Below, piece after piece: positions 9,001 through 17,993 of a stretch of DNA of 64,000 nucleotides. The translations under genes were made by a program, and so were the position numbers. Each line of letters opens with the position of its first letter. Positions within the stretch are counted from its first letter, which is position 1. This DNA is from Nakamurella endophytica (lineage in GTDB: Bacteria > Actinomycetota > Actinomycetes > Mycobacteriales > Nakamurellaceae): the NCBI RefSeq assembly GCF_014646215.1, contig NZ_BMNA01000004.1, positions 524,125-588,124 of the forward strand. The letters run 5' to 3'. Below the pieces are notes generated by a model. The model saw nothing but the letters and a program-made list of their open reading frames with translations, was not told the DNA's origin and searched no databases.

Positions 9001-12000
9001 CGAGACCGGCAACAACGGCGCGGGCCAGGCAGCCATCGGCGAGCTGCTGACGTTCACGCTCTCCGCGCGCATCCCCGCGGGGCTGACCGTCCGGTCGGCG
9101 AGCCTGTCGGACGTGCTGCCCGCCGGTGTCGAGCTGCGCACCGGCGCGGTGCCGCCGACCGCGGCGCTCGCCCCGGACGCCGCCGACCCGGCCACCACCG
9201 AGTCGCTGCCGGACGGCTTCGAGCTCGACCCCGCGACCGGGGTGCTGACGTTCCCGGCGTCGTACACCAACACCACCGCGACCGACCAGCTGGTGCTGGT
9301 GTCGCTGGCCGGCCGGTTCACCACCGCGGCCGGCACGCAGGGCAGCACGGTGACCAACCGCGCCCGGCTGACCTGGACGCCGGTCGGCGGCACCGCCACC
9401 TCCGTCGACGGAACGGCCACCGCCACCGTCGTCGAGCCGCTGCCCACCCTGGCCAAGACGGTCAGCGCCGGCCCGTACACGGCCGGCCAGACCGTCACCT
9501 ACCAGCTGACCGCCGGCAACACGGCGGGACGGCCCACCGCCTACGACACCTGGGTCGTCGACTGCGTGCCGGCCGGCCTGACCGTCACCGGGTACGTGGC
9601 CGGCAGCCCGTCCCGGGGCACCGCCGACGACCCGGTCGCCGGAACCGGCACGGGCGCCGGCGGCAACGGCTGTGCCGCCGGCACCACCCGCGTCGGGTGG
9701 CACACCGGCGACCTGCCGGGCGGCGTCAGCGGCTCGCTCTCCTACACCGCCGTCATCAGCCCCAGCGCGGCCGGCGGCCAGTCGTACGTCAACACCGCCT
9801 CGCTGTCGGCCGTGTCGATCCCCGGCACCCCGCGCACCGGCCCGTCGGACGCGGTGCCGGACGGTGCGCGCACCTCCACGGCGAGCTCCGGCAGGACCGT
9901 CCGGGTCACCGTCCCGGCGCTGACGAAGACCGCCAGCCCGACGCAGAGCAACGTCGGCGGCACGGTGACCTACACGGTGACCACGACCGTCCCGGCACAG
10001 GTGAACCTGTACAACGCCGTGCTGCGTGACCTGCTGCCGGCCGGCCTGGACGCCACCCGGCTGACCACCGTCTCGCTCACCTGCACGCAGACCCCGGGCA
10101 GCTGCACCGTGCCGCAGAACGCGCCGACCACCGCGGCCAACGGCAGCTCCGTGCTCGCCACCTGGTCGCTGGGCGATCTCACCGCGCAGCCCGCCGCCCG
10201 CACCCTCACGCTCGTCTACACCGTGCCCGTCGCGGACGCCGCGGCGGCCGTCCGCGGCGCCGGCCTGACCAACGGCGCGGCCATCGAGTGGAACACCACC
10301 GCCGGGGGCGGCCTGCCGCCGTTCTCCGCCGCCGACATCCCGGCCGCCGGCAAGGTCCGGGTGACGGTCACCGAGCCGGTCGTCCGGGTCGCCAAGACCG
10401 TCGACGACACCACCCCCGACCCCGGCCAGGTCTTCCGGTACACCCTGACCGCCGCCAACGGCGGCCAGGCCGGCGACACCAACGTCGGTCCCGCGTACTC
10501 GGTCACCGTCCGCGACGCCGTCCCCGCCGGGGTCGTCATCGACCCGACCGGGCTGCCGGCCGGGACCACGCTCACCGGCACCGCCGCCAACGGCTCCGGC
10601 GGCACGCTGACCTGGACGATCCCCGGTCCGCTGGCGGCCGGGTCGGCCAACGCGGTGAGCGTCGGCTACCCGGCGCGGCTCGCCCCGTCGGCCACCCTCA
10701 CCGACGCCGGCCAGCGGAACACCGCCACCGTCACCGACGTCTACAGCCAGCCGTCCGCCGGCGGCCGGCACAGCACGCCGCTGACCACCGCCAGCACCAC
10801 GGTGACCCCGCAGTTCCCGCGGATCGTCCCGGCCAAGGAGGCCGTCAGCACCGGGCCGGCCTACGCCGGCAGCGCCTTCACCTGGCGCCTCACCCTGACC
10901 AACTCCGGCACCGCCCGCGGCTACGGCGTCACCGCCACCGACGTGCTGCCCCAGCACTGGACGTACCGCACCGGCTCGGCCCAGGTGGTCGTCGCCGGGG
11001 CCGCGCCGGTGGCGACGGAGCCCTCCGTCACGGCGGCCGCCGGCTCCGACGGTCCCACGCTGAGCTGGAGCGGCCTGGCGCCGCTGGGCGCCGATCCCAC
11101 GACGTCCGGCCTGGCCCCGGGCCAGAGCGTCGTCGTCACCTTCGACGCCGTGCCCGACGCCGACGCGCCGACCTCGGCCGGCACCGCCGCGGCGAACACC
11201 AACCGGGTCACCGCGACCGTCGCGGACGCCACCGGCGCCACCGCGAACGGCTCGGCCGACTACGCCGCCGGCACCGGCACGGCCGTCGCCCGCATCGCCG
11301 CCGCCGACCTGCGCCTGGTCAAGACGGCCGGCACCTTCACCGCCGGCGGCACCGGCAGCTGGACCCTGACCGCCAGCAACCGCGGACCGGATCCCGCGGT
11401 GGGTCCGTTCAACCTCACCGACACCGTCCCGGCGACGCTGACCCTGCCGGGCGGCGGCACCGGCGCCGCGCTGACCGTGCTCTCGGCGACCGGCACCGGC
11501 TGGTCCTGCACCGTCGACCAGGGCACCCGGCGGGTGGCCTGCGGCCGCATCGCCGGCGGCGAGACGCTGGCCTCGGGAAGCTCGTTCCCCGCGGTGACCG
11601 TCACCGTCTCGGTGCCGGCCGACGCAGTGTCCGGCTCGACGGCCACCAACGGCGGTGCCGTCGCCGCCCGGACCTTCGACCCGGACACCACCAACAACGC
11701 GGCCACCGCGACCGGGACCGTGGCGACCCAGGCCGACCTGCGGATCACCAAGGAGGCGACCGGGACCCTGGTCGCCGGGCGCGACGCCGGCTACCGGCTG
11801 CAGGTGACCAACCTCGGCCCGTCCGTCTCGCTCGCCTCGGCCGGCACCCCGGTCACCGTCACCGACACGCTGCCGGCCGGCACCACGTTCGTCTCCGCCG
11901 AGGGCACCGGCTGGAGCTGCGCGCCGCCCGCCGGACGCGTGCTGACCTGCACCTGGACCGCGACGCTCGAGGTCAACGCCGCCACCGACCCGCTGCAGGT

Positions 12001-15000
12001 GACCGTCGCGGTCCCGGCGGCCCGCACCGCCGACGTGGTGAACCAGGCCGCGGTGACGCCCGGCGGCACCCCGGACACCGACGGCCGCGGCGGCGCGAAC
12101 ACCGCGACCGTCACCGGCACGCCGGCCCAGCTCGCCGACCTCGGCGCCGGCAAGGTGCTCGTCGACAAGGCCGGCACCCCGGTCGTCGCCGGCACCGTGC
12201 GGCAGTACGCGCTGTCGGTGACCAACCACGGCCCGTCCGACGCCACCGGCGTCACGCTCACCGACGCCCTGCCCGCGCCGCTGACCTACGCCGGCAGCTA
12301 CACCTCCACCACCGGCAGCTGGACCTGCACCGTCGCCGGGCGCACGGTGACCTGCGCCCTGGACGGCTCGCTGCCCGGACCCGTCGACGGCGTCCCGCAG
12401 ACCCGCACGGTCACCGTGTCGGTGCGGGTGCCGGCCGGCTACGACACCACCCAGCCGCTGGTGAACACGGTCACCGCCGCGTCGGCCACCACCGACCCGG
12501 GACCGACGCCGAACACCGACACCGACAACTCGTCGGTCAGCGCGGAGGCCGACCTCGCGCTGGACAAGACGATCACCGTCGACGCCGTCGCCGGCCGGTC
12601 GATGACCTACCGGCTGCAGGCCCACAACCGCGGGCCGTCGGTGGCCGCCGGCCCGACCGTCGTCCGCGACACCCTCCCGGCCGGGCTGTCGTTCGACCCG
12701 GCCGCACCGCCCACCGGGGCCGGCTGGACCTGCACGGTCGATACCGCCGACCGGACCGTCGAGTGCCGGCACCCCGACCCGGTGGCCGTCGACGAGGGCG
12801 ACACCCCGGACGCGGCGCCGATCGACGTGCCGGTGCTGGTCGCCGAGGGCACCCGGGGCCCGGTCGTGAACCGCGCCGCCATCAGCGGCCCGCTCACCGA
12901 CCCGGACCCCTCGAACGACGCCGTCGAGCGGTCCACCCCGGTCGCCGAACTGGCCGAGGTCTCGATCACCAAGACCGCCGCTGCCGCGACGGTGGTGGCC
13001 GGCCGGGACACGACGTACACGCTGACGGTCACCGACGCCGGCCCGTCGACCGCCCGCGGGCTGACCGTCGTGGACACCCCGGATCCGGGCCTGACGGTGA
13101 CCGCCCTGTCCGGCGACGGCTGGGACTGCGACGTGCCGACCCGCACCTGCACCCGGGACGCGCTGGCCGTCGCCGACGGCCCGTCCGCGATCACCGTCAC
13201 GGCCAGGGCCGGGGCGGCGGTGCCGGACGGCACGCGGCTGGTCAACCGGGCCGACCTGACGGTGGGCACCCCGCACCCGGCCGGCGACCCGGCCTGGCAC
13301 GACGAGGCCACGGTCACGGTGGACACCGTGGCCGGGGTGTCGCTGACCAAGACCCACGACGCCGACGCCGACCCGGTGCTGGCCGGTACCACGCTGACGT
13401 TCCGGCTCACCGCGGCCAACCGCGGGCCGTCGGACGCGGTCGGGCCGGTCACCGTCACGGACACGCTGCCCGCCGGCATGACCTACCTGAGCAGCAGCGG
13501 GCCGTGGACCTGCACCGCCGGCGCCGCCTTGACCTGCACGCTCGACGGCCCGGACGCCCGGATCGCCGCCGGCGGCAGCGCACCGGAGCTGGACCTGCTG
13601 GTCCGGGTCGACCCGGCGGTCCGTGACGGTTCGCTGACCAACCGGGCCGACGTGCGGACCGGCACGGCGCAGGACCCGGACGTGCCGACCGGCGCCGAGG
13701 ACTCCGTCCCCGTCGAGACCCGGGCGGACCTGGCGGTCACCAAGACGCACACCGGCACCGCCGCCGCCGGGCGACCGTTCACCTGGACGGTCACCGTCGC
13801 CGACCTCGGGCCGTCGGTGTCCGCGGCCGACGACGACCACCCGATCACCGTCACCGACACCCTGCCGGCCGGCACCACCCTGGTCTCCGGCGGCGGCAAC
13901 GGCTTCCGCTGCGCCGTCGCGGACGACGACGCCCAGCAGGTGGTCTGCCGGCGCGCCGCCGACCTGGCGGTGGACACCGCGGACACCCCCGCCGCGGTCG
14001 CCTTCCCCGTCACCGTGGCCGTCGCGCCGTCGGTCACCGCGCCGCTGACCAACACGGTCACCGTCGCCCCCGGCGCGACGCCGCAGCCCGACGGCACGGA
14101 GGCCAACGACACGGCCACCGACACCGCGGAGATCGACGAGGTCGCCGACCTGTCGGTGACCAAGACGCACCCGGCGGGCGAGACGGCCGTCGCCGGCCGG
14201 CCGTTCAGCTGGACGATCACGGTCACGAACGCCGGCCCGGCGTGGTCGGCGGCGAGCGCGGCGACGCCCGTCGTGCTGACCGACACCTTGCCGGACGGGG
14301 TGACGTTCTCCGGGTCCCGGTCGGACGACTGGACGTGCGCCGTCGACGAGAACGACCCGGCGCAGGTGCGCTGCGTCGCCACGGCGCCGCTGACGCTCGG
14401 CGACCACGCGCTGACCCTCACCGGCACGGTCGACCCGGCCGCGCTGGGCGACCCGGGCGACCCGGACGCGGCGGGCACCCTGACCAACGCGGTCGAGATC
14501 ACCGGCTGGACCACCCCGGACCCGTCGACCGACGACCACTGGGCCACCGACCAGGTGCCGCTCGGCACCTCCGCGGACCTGTCCGTGGTCAAGAGCCACG
14601 ATGCGGCGGCCGAGCCGGCCGTCCCGGGCCAGCAGTTCACCTGGACGCTGCAGGTCACCAACCGCGGCCCGTCGGTGTCCCGGGCCGACGCGGACCACCT
14701 GGTCACGGTGACCGACACGCTCCCCGACGGGGTCGACTTCGTCTCCGGCACCGGCCAGGGCTGGACCTGCACCGCCGACGGGCCGGACGTCACCTGCACC
14801 TGGGGCAGCACCGACGACCCGACCGACCTGCCGGTCGGGGACGCCCCGCCGATCACCCTGGTCGCATCGGTCGACGCCGGCACGACGGGCGAGCTGGTCA
14901 ACTCCGCGACCGTGCACACCGGGCTGACCACCGACCCGGAGCCCGCGAACGACACCTCGCGGGACGCGGCGGTGCCGGTCGGGCCGCAGGCCGACCTGTC

Positions 15001-16477
15001 CATCACCAAGACCCACGACCCGGCGGCGGTGGTGATCGGCAACCCGCTCGACTTCACCCTCACCGTGACCAACCTGGGCCCGTCGACGGCGACCGGGGTC
15101 GTCGTCACCGACACGCTGCCGGTCGGCCTGTTCGACGCCCCGGCCGGCTCGGCCGCGGCGCCCTCGGTCGACGCGCCCGACGGGTGGACCTGCACGGTCG
15201 ACGCGCCGACGCCGACCGGGCAGGAGCTCCGGTGCACCCTGGCGGGCGGCCTGTCGCCGGTGACCGTGTCCAGCGGCAGCGCCCAGGTGTTCACCGTGCA
15301 CGCCGCGGTGACCGCTGACGCCTACCCCGAGGTCGCCAACACGGCCACGGTGGACGCCACCACCGCCGACCCCGTCACGGAGAACGACACGGCCACCGAC
15401 ACGGTGACCGTGCCGGCGGTGGCCGACCTCGCCCTCGCCAAGACCTTGACCGGCGGGCTGACCGTCGGCAAGCAGGCGCAGTACCGGCTGACCGTCACCA
15501 ACGGGGGCCCGACCGCCGATCCGGGGCCGATCGTGGTGACCGACGAGCTGCCGGCCGGGCTGACCGCGGTGGCCGCGGCGGGCACCGGTCCGGCTGCGGA
15601 CGCGCTCTGCGAACTGGGCGGCACGGTCACCTGCGTGCTGCCGGACGCCCTGGCGGTGGACGACTCGCTCACCGTGGTGGTGACGGTCGACGTCGGCCCG
15701 ACGGCCTACCCGACGGTGGTCAACACCGCGACGGTCGACTCCCCGGCCGACGACCGCAACCCGTCGAACGACACGGCCACGCTCACCTCGCCGGTCACCC
15801 CGGCGGTCGGGCTGGCCCTGGCGAAGACCCTGCGGTCGTCGACGCCGGACGCGGCGGGCCTGCTGCACTGGGACCTGACCGTCACGAACGCCGGGCCCAA
15901 CGTGTCCGACCGGCCCTTCACGGTCGGCGACACCCTGCCCGACGGCCTGACGTACCGGGGCGCCGAGGCGGGACCGGGCTGGACCTGCTCCGCGGCGGGA
16001 CAGGCGGTGACCTGCACCTTCGACGGCACGCTCAAGGTCGGGTCAGACGCGACGGTGACCGTCGACACCGCGGTGACCGCGCCGGCCGGGACGGTGCTGA
16101 CCAACCGGGCGCGGCTGTCCGGTACGGGCGTCACCGTGCAGGTCGCCGGGGCCGCCTACACCGTCCCGCAGACTGCGCCGCCGACACCGCCGACCACGCC
16201 GCCCACCACCCCACCCAGCACGACACCGCCCGGCACCACACCGCCCGGCACGACACCGCCCGACTCGGGTACCACGACGCCGGCGCCGGGCACCACCGTC
16301 ACCACGGTGACCACCGTGCCGCCGGGCGGACCGACCGACACCGGCAGTCCGTCGGCCGGTGGCGAGCTGCCGAACACCGGCTTCGACCTGTGGCCCAAGC
16401 TGCTGCTGGCGTTGACGCTGATCGGCGTGGGCCTGGTGGTGACGGCGACCGGACGACGGCGGCCGCGCCGGCACTGA
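6065..16477 (+). CDS. Giant secreted, sortase-anchored DUF11-repeat surface protein
   Basis: A 3470-residue exported wall protein. The GTG at 6065 is chosen because GGGGGA lies 8 bases upstream and a signal peptide follows directly: a basic stretch, then the hydrophobic core CLVGALLAGLATVAP and an Ala-rich cleavage site near residue 55. The body is about 22 tandem immunoglobulin-like repeats of the DUF11 / conserved-repeat type, each opening with a strand like ADLSVTKT and carrying a TDTLPAG-type turn. The last 12 are canonical and about 115-130 residues long. A Pro/Thr-rich wall-spanning segment (about 3370-3430) leads to LPNTG (3435-3439), one hydrophobic helix and the tail GRRRPRRH, a complete cell-wall sorting signal. 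No sortase gene is in the window. It has no neighbour in an operon. The likely role is adhesion or formation of an outer fibrous layer; that is inference. Confidence 0.92.
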   Translation: MTARARRTHRTGLRPDGGRPRLHRIGTVCLVGALLAGLATVAPVAPETAAAASPSTIGLSKTGPGSVLAGLAAGFTLRATNPAGGTAAPEYNTSFRDVLAPGVTYRAGSTVPADAGDPTVVTRQVEFPANSGRTVPQQTLIWSNVADLPVNGELTLRYQAVPDADLYPVGATFANTAQDWASTDPRLVPKFTSAGAPVDGATIAAGPARTVETSVTAITIAKSDDASPEGKLLRGVHDDVSVYSLLVTNNGVDPTTGIQVVDLVPADEEFLACGDVDNSADVEYPGAPTLGQGRRPADGCLQPDRVETVTDPAPLTGVWTRVTWTIPDLPAKATYTLRYAAAVPLRAQTTDFGGPTPGTGGAQAADLDNNGGASTRQVGGGQAVPNTASVSGTYTGATTGDPTGATGTPVSDSDTLTVTAKDVRVLKTVRTDGTGWAKQDRFVEGDLATYRLEVDTSEYTSASDIVLTDVLPNGVCPVVTADQWSALVADHPVLAGVQGCTAGEGQGPQIDDGSTIGYSSVAYDEASGSFTTTFTPIAALAAQSTVLVTYPVRMLVTYPGGSVAGTDTSSGDTFANTASLTATTTPVEGSPESGPATVTDSSSASLVTGGPQIAKLLEPLPVTPATDYSCAAGGYVDPTDPQLPAARTTFALGDLACFELRVQFAAGARTRNATVTDFLPAGTSYVAGSATLGPDNTVPAGDVALDESAAGSGTLTWTLGRTAAGVRLIDPGRTFVVRIAVRITDPADPGKVDITGNLMKLRQENSAGAATSLRDRVDFSIAPAIPLSVTKGVASVDGSPAGDNPADTDHRQVRQGSVVDFRVDVRHGGTAATGTDRPVSDIAVWDVLPAPFTCADVQAQAGLECRDAGALGDWHPAVTGRSVLRTTLAGPVAAGGTLRWDYRVTVPEIGPSLDPVNTTYLSSWVSDADDGAAGTTYYAAGNIDTDVPAADQLAPAAADSSDVFTAAVAAGKSVTSAIAETGNNGAGQAAIGELLTFTLSARIPAGLTVRSASLSDVLPAGVELRTGAVPPTAALAPDAADPATTESLPDGFELDPATGVLTFPASYTNTTATDQLVLVSLAGRFTTAAGTQGSTVTNRARLTWTPVGGTATSVDGTATATVVEPLPTLAKTVSAGPYTAGQTVTYQLTAGNTAGRPTAYDTWVVDCVPAGLTVTGYVAGSPSRGTADDPVAGTGTGAGGNGCAAGTTRVGWHTGDLPGGVSGSLSYTAVISPSAAGGQSYVNTASLSAVSIPGTPRTGPSDAVPDGARTSTASSGRTVRVTVPALTKTASPTQSNVGGTVTYTVTTTVPAQVNLYNAVLRDLLPAGLDATRLTTVSLTCTQTPGSCTVPQNAPTTAANGSSVLATWSLGDLTAQPAARTLTLVYTVPVADAAAAVRGAGLTNGAAIEWNTTAGGGLPPFSAADIPAAGKVRVTVTEPVVRVAKTVDDTTPDPGQVFRYTLTAANGGQAGDTNVGPAYSVTVRDAVPAGVVIDPTGLPAGTTLTGTAANGSGGTLTWTIPGPLAAGSANAVSVGYPARLAPSATLTDAGQRNTATVTDVYSQPSAGGRHSTPLTTASTTVTPQFPRIVPAKEAVSTGPAYAGSAFTWRLTLTNSGTARGYGVTATDVLPQHWTYRTGSAQVVVAGAAPVATEPSVTAAAGSDGPTLSWSGLAPLGADPTTSGLAPGQSVVVTFDAVPDADAPTSAGTAAANTNRVTATVADATGATANGSADYAAGTGTAVARIAAADLRLVKTAGTFTAGGTGSWTLTASNRGPDPAVGPFNLTDTVPATLTLPGGGTGAALTVLSATGTGWSCTVDQGTRRVACGRIAGGETLASGSSFPAVTVTVSVPADAVSGSTATNGGAVAARTFDPDTTNNAATATGTVATQADLRITKEATGTLVAGRDAGYRLQVTNLGPSVSLASAGTPVTVTDTLPAGTTFVSAEGTGWSCAPPAGRVLTCTWTATLEVNAATDPLQVTVAVPAARTADVVNQAAVTPGGTPDTDGRGGANTATVTGTPAQLADLGAGKVLVDKAGTPVVAGTVRQYALSVTNHGPSDATGVTLTDALPAPLTYAGSYTSTTGSWTCTVAGRTVTCALDGSLPGPVDGVPQTRTVTVSVRVPAGYDTTQPLVNTVTAASATTDPGPTPNTDTDNSSVSAEADLALDKTITVDAVAGRSMTYRLQAHNRGPSVAAGPTVVRDTLPAGLSFDPAAPPTGAGWTCTVDTADRTVECRHPDPVAVDEGDTPDAAPIDVPVLVAEGTRGPVVNRAAISGPLTDPDPSNDAVERSTPVAELAEVSITKTAAAATVVAGRDTTYTLTVTDAGPSTARGLTVVDTPDPGLTVTALSGDGWDCDVPTRTCTRDALAVADGPSAITVTARAGAAVPDGTRLVNRADLTVGTPHPAGDPAWHDEATVTVDTVAGVSLTKTHDADADPVLAGTTLTFRLTAANRGPSDAVGPVTVTDTLPAGMTYLSSSGPWTCTAGAALTCTLDGPDARIAAGGSAPELDLLVRVDPAVRDGSLTNRADVRTGTAQDPDVPTGAEDSVPVETRADLAVTKTHTGTAAAGRPFTWTVTVADLGPSVSAADDDHPITVTDTLPAGTTLVSGGGNGFRCAVADDDAQQVVCRRAADLAVDTADTPAAVAFPVTVAVAPSVTAPLTNTVTVAPGATPQPDGTEANDTATDTAEIDEVADLSVTKTHPAGETAVAGRPFSWTITVTNAGPAWSAASAATPVVLTDTLPDGVTFSGSRSDDWTCAVDENDPAQVRCVATAPLTLGDHALTLTGTVDPAALGDPGDPDAAGTLTNAVEITGWTTPDPSTDDHWATDQVPLGTSADLSVVKSHDAAAEPAVPGQQFTWTLQVTNRGPSVSRADADHLVTVTDTLPDGVDFVSGTGQGWTCTADGPDVTCTWGSTDDPTDLPVGDAPPITLVASVDAGTTGELVNSATVHTGLTTDPEPANDTSRDAAVPVGPQADLSITKTHDPAAVVIGNPLDFTLTVTNLGPSTATGVVVTDTLPVGLFDAPAGSAAAPSVDAPDGWTCTVDAPTPTGQELRCTLAGGLSPVTVSSGSAQVFTVHAAVTADAYPEVANTATVDATTADPVTENDTATDTVTVPAVADLALAKTLTGGLTVGKQAQYRLTVTNGGPTADPGPIVVTDELPAGLTAVAAAGTGPAADALCELGGTVTCVLPDALAVDDSLTVVVTVDVGPTAYPTVVNTATVDSPADDRNPSNDTATLTSPVTPAVGLALAKTLRSSTPDAAGLLHWDLTVTNAGPNVSDRPFTVGDTLPDGLTYRGAEAGPGWTCSAAGQAVTCTFDGTLKVGSDATVTVDTAVTAPAGTVLTNRARLSGTGVTVQVAGAAYTVPQTAPPTPPTTPPTTPPSTTPPGTTPPGTTPPDSGTTTPAPGTTVTTVTTVPPGGPTDTGSPSAGGELPNTGFDLWPKLLLALTLIGVGLVVTATGRRRPRRH
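11307..16160 (+). repeat. Array of 12 canonical DUF11 repeats within the giant gene
   Basis: From about residue 1748 on, units follow a constant plan: AD-L-x-x-x-KT, a V-AG-x-x-x-x-(Y/W)-x-L strand, a TN-x-GPS turn, TDTLPAG, G-W-(T/S)-C, a second Cys 9-14 residues later, and NTATV near the end. Nearly every one of the 12 units has this Cys pair, so each domain probably holds one disulfide. The DNA is similar between units but codons have drifted. The roughly 10 units before this array are longer and much more diverged. Confidence 0.85.
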
Positions 16478-16525
16478 GCCGGCAACAGCCAATATCGAGC
16501 TTGCGCCGGGCCGGCACCAGTCGGC

Positions 16526-16563
16526 GAGCCGGCGCCGATCCGGCGGTGGGCCGGCGCTGGCTC
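16526..16563 (+). terminator. Imperfect hairpin downstream of the DUF11 gene
   Basis: GAGCCGGCGCC (16526-16536) can pair with GGCGCTGGCTC (16553-16563) with one G-U pair. It lies between two convergent genes and could stop transcription from either side. The 16-base loop and the absence of a T tract keep confidence modest. Confidence 0.4.
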
Positions 16564-16616
16564 GGCGCCGAGCGTGCGGTGCGGGCCGGTCCGCCGGCCT
16601 GCACCGCTCGACCGGC

Positions 16617-17684
16617 TCAGTCCAGCGGCCGGCGCGGTGACGGTGCCGCGCGGCGCCGCCCCACCGTGACGGCCGGGGCGCCGGCCGCCGCCGGCAGGTC
16701 CGCGACATCGCTGAGGTCGGCGTCGGCCAGCAGCCGGTGGGCCTCGTCCCGGTCGATGACGGCGTCGGCCGACGCCGCCGCCTTGAACCCGGAGATGGCG
16801 TCGTCCCGATCGTCACCGGCGTCGGGCGCCGGCTCGGTGTGACCGAGCGCCAGCCAGCCGCCGGGGCGCACCACCCGCGCGGCGCGCTGCAGCGCGGCAC
16901 GGACCGCCTCCCGCGACCCCGCCGGAGGGCGGAACCAGACCAGGTCGAAGGCCTGGCCGGCGATCGGGGACGCCGCCACACCGTCGCCCGCGGCGCCCGC
17001 GGCCGGTGTCGCCGCACCGCCGGCACGGAGGACACCGTCGGCGTTGTAAGCACCGTCGGCGCTGTGCGCACCGTCGACAGCGTGCACACCGTCGGCACCG
17101 TGAGCACTACCCGTCGCACCGTCCCGCGACGCCGCGACCGCACCCGCCGGCACCCGCGCCGGCCGCGGCTGCGACACCGACTCCTGGGGCACCGACTCCT
17201 GGGGCACCGACTCCACGGACATCGCCGTCAGCCGCGGCCACCGCGCGACCAGCTCGGCGGCGAGGTCGCCGACTCCGGCCCCCACCTCGAGCACCCTCGC
17301 GCCGGGCCCGGACAGCGACTCGGCGAGCCCGCGCATGACGGGCAGGCCCCGGTCGAGCAGCACGCGGGCGACGTCGCGGGTTGCGCCGGCGTACCCGGCC
17401 ACCGCACCGTCCCAGTCCTGCGCGGTCCGGCCGGTGCTCTCGCCGAGCAGGCGTGCGGCCTGGCGGACCGACCCGGCGAGCCGCCGGGCCAGGCCCGTCC
17501 GGTCCAGCTGTCCGAGGTCGGCGCGCAGGTCGATGCCCAGCTCCCCCAGCACCCGGTGGGCCGCAGCGCGGACCGGTGGGGTGGCGACGTCGCGGAGAGC
17601 CACTGCCAGCGCGGTCATCGACCAGATCGCCCGCTCGCCCTCGCGCGCGACGTCCTGGATCCACCTCGCTGCGCCCGTGGCCAC
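16617..17684 (-). CDS. SAM-dependent methyltransferase with a low-complexity insert
   Basis: A 355-residue class-I methyltransferase. The first 110 residues form an alpha-helical cap (WIQDVAREGERAIWSM onward). The Rossmann part begins with motif I, ARVLEVGAGVGDLAAEL, at about residue 130. It is interrupted at about residues 155-235 by a repetitive, presumably disordered stretch, then resumes with a FDLVWFRPP strand (motif II/III) and RVVRPGGWLALGHTEP, typical of SAM methyltransferases. Substrate is unknown. The GTG at 17684 keeps the helical cap; an ATG at about 17618 would remove 22 residues. The stop is 139 bases from the DUF11 stop on the other strand. No operon partner. Confidence 0.75.
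   Translation of the reverse strand: MATGAARWIQDVAREGERAIWSMTALAVALRDVATPPVRAAAHRVLGELGIDLRADLGQLDRTGLARRLAGSVRQAARLLGESTGRTAQDWDGAVAGYAGATRDVARVLLDRGLPVMRGLAESLSGPGARVLEVGAGVGDLAAELVARWPRLTAMSVESVPQESVPQESVSQPRPARVPAGAVAASRDGATGSAHGADGVHAVDGAHSADGAYNADGVLRAGGAATPAAGAAGDGVAASPIAGQAFDLVWFRPPAGSREAVRAALQRAARVVRPGGWLALGHTEPAPDAGDDRDDAISGFKAAASADAVIDRDEAHRLLADADLSDVADLPAAAGAPAVTVGRRRAAPSPRRPLD
17014..17103. repeat. 18-bp tandem repeat, five units, inside the methyltransferase gene
   Basis: Five consecutive 18-base units of the type GCACCGTCGGCGCTGTGC (plus strand), with units starting at 17014, 17032, 17050, 17068 and 17086. On the coding strand they give a 6-residue repeat of the form (A/V)DG(V/A)(H/Y)(A/S/N). 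The frame is kept, so length change would not break the protein. Confidence 0.85.
17175..17218. repeat. 15-bp tandem repeat in the methyltransferase gene
   Basis: CACCGACTCCTGGGG occurs at 17175-17189 and 17190-17204, followed by a partial third copy. On the coding strand it gives ESVPQ repeated. It lies in the same variable insert as the 18-bp repeat. Confidence 0.8.
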
Positions 17685-17993
17685 GGGCAGAGCCTGCGGT
17701 TCCGGGCCGGCCGTGTCAACAGGATCCGGGCAACCGGGACGAACCACTGCGCAGCGTCGCAGAGCGGACACCGCGTGGTCACCGGGTCCGAGGAGGCCGC
17801 TATCGGACGGATGTCGCCGCAGTAGCCGGGACCGGTCGACGCGGAGGCTCCAGCCGGCGGTGCACCGGCGGCCACGGCGGCGGGCTGGATGGGGTTCCGA
17901 AGGCGCTGCGGGCACTGAGGTCGTCCGCCCCGTCACCGGTTGCCGGTGCGGGCGTGACGCGGCGGCCCGTCCGGCAGGGGCCGGACGACCGCG
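17685..17993. other. Gap without a convincing gene between methyltransferase and tRNA cluster
   Basis: 309 bases. A short minus-strand frame (17615-17875) contains a CPLC pair but runs into the methyltransferase gene, has no ribosome site and no recognisable family. I see no structured RNA here. Confidence 0.5.

Noticed and set aside
7517..15868. A 2783-codon open frame on the minus strand opposite the giant DUF11 gene
   Set aside because: It is antisense to a gene of extreme GC content with regular codon use. Its translation is only Arg/Gly/Asp/Ala-rich low complexity without domains. It is a mirror of the DUF11 codon pattern.
17615..17875. Short minus-strand frame with a CPLC motif
   Set aside because: Overlaps the methyltransferase start, has no ribosome site and no family resemblance beyond one Cys pair.
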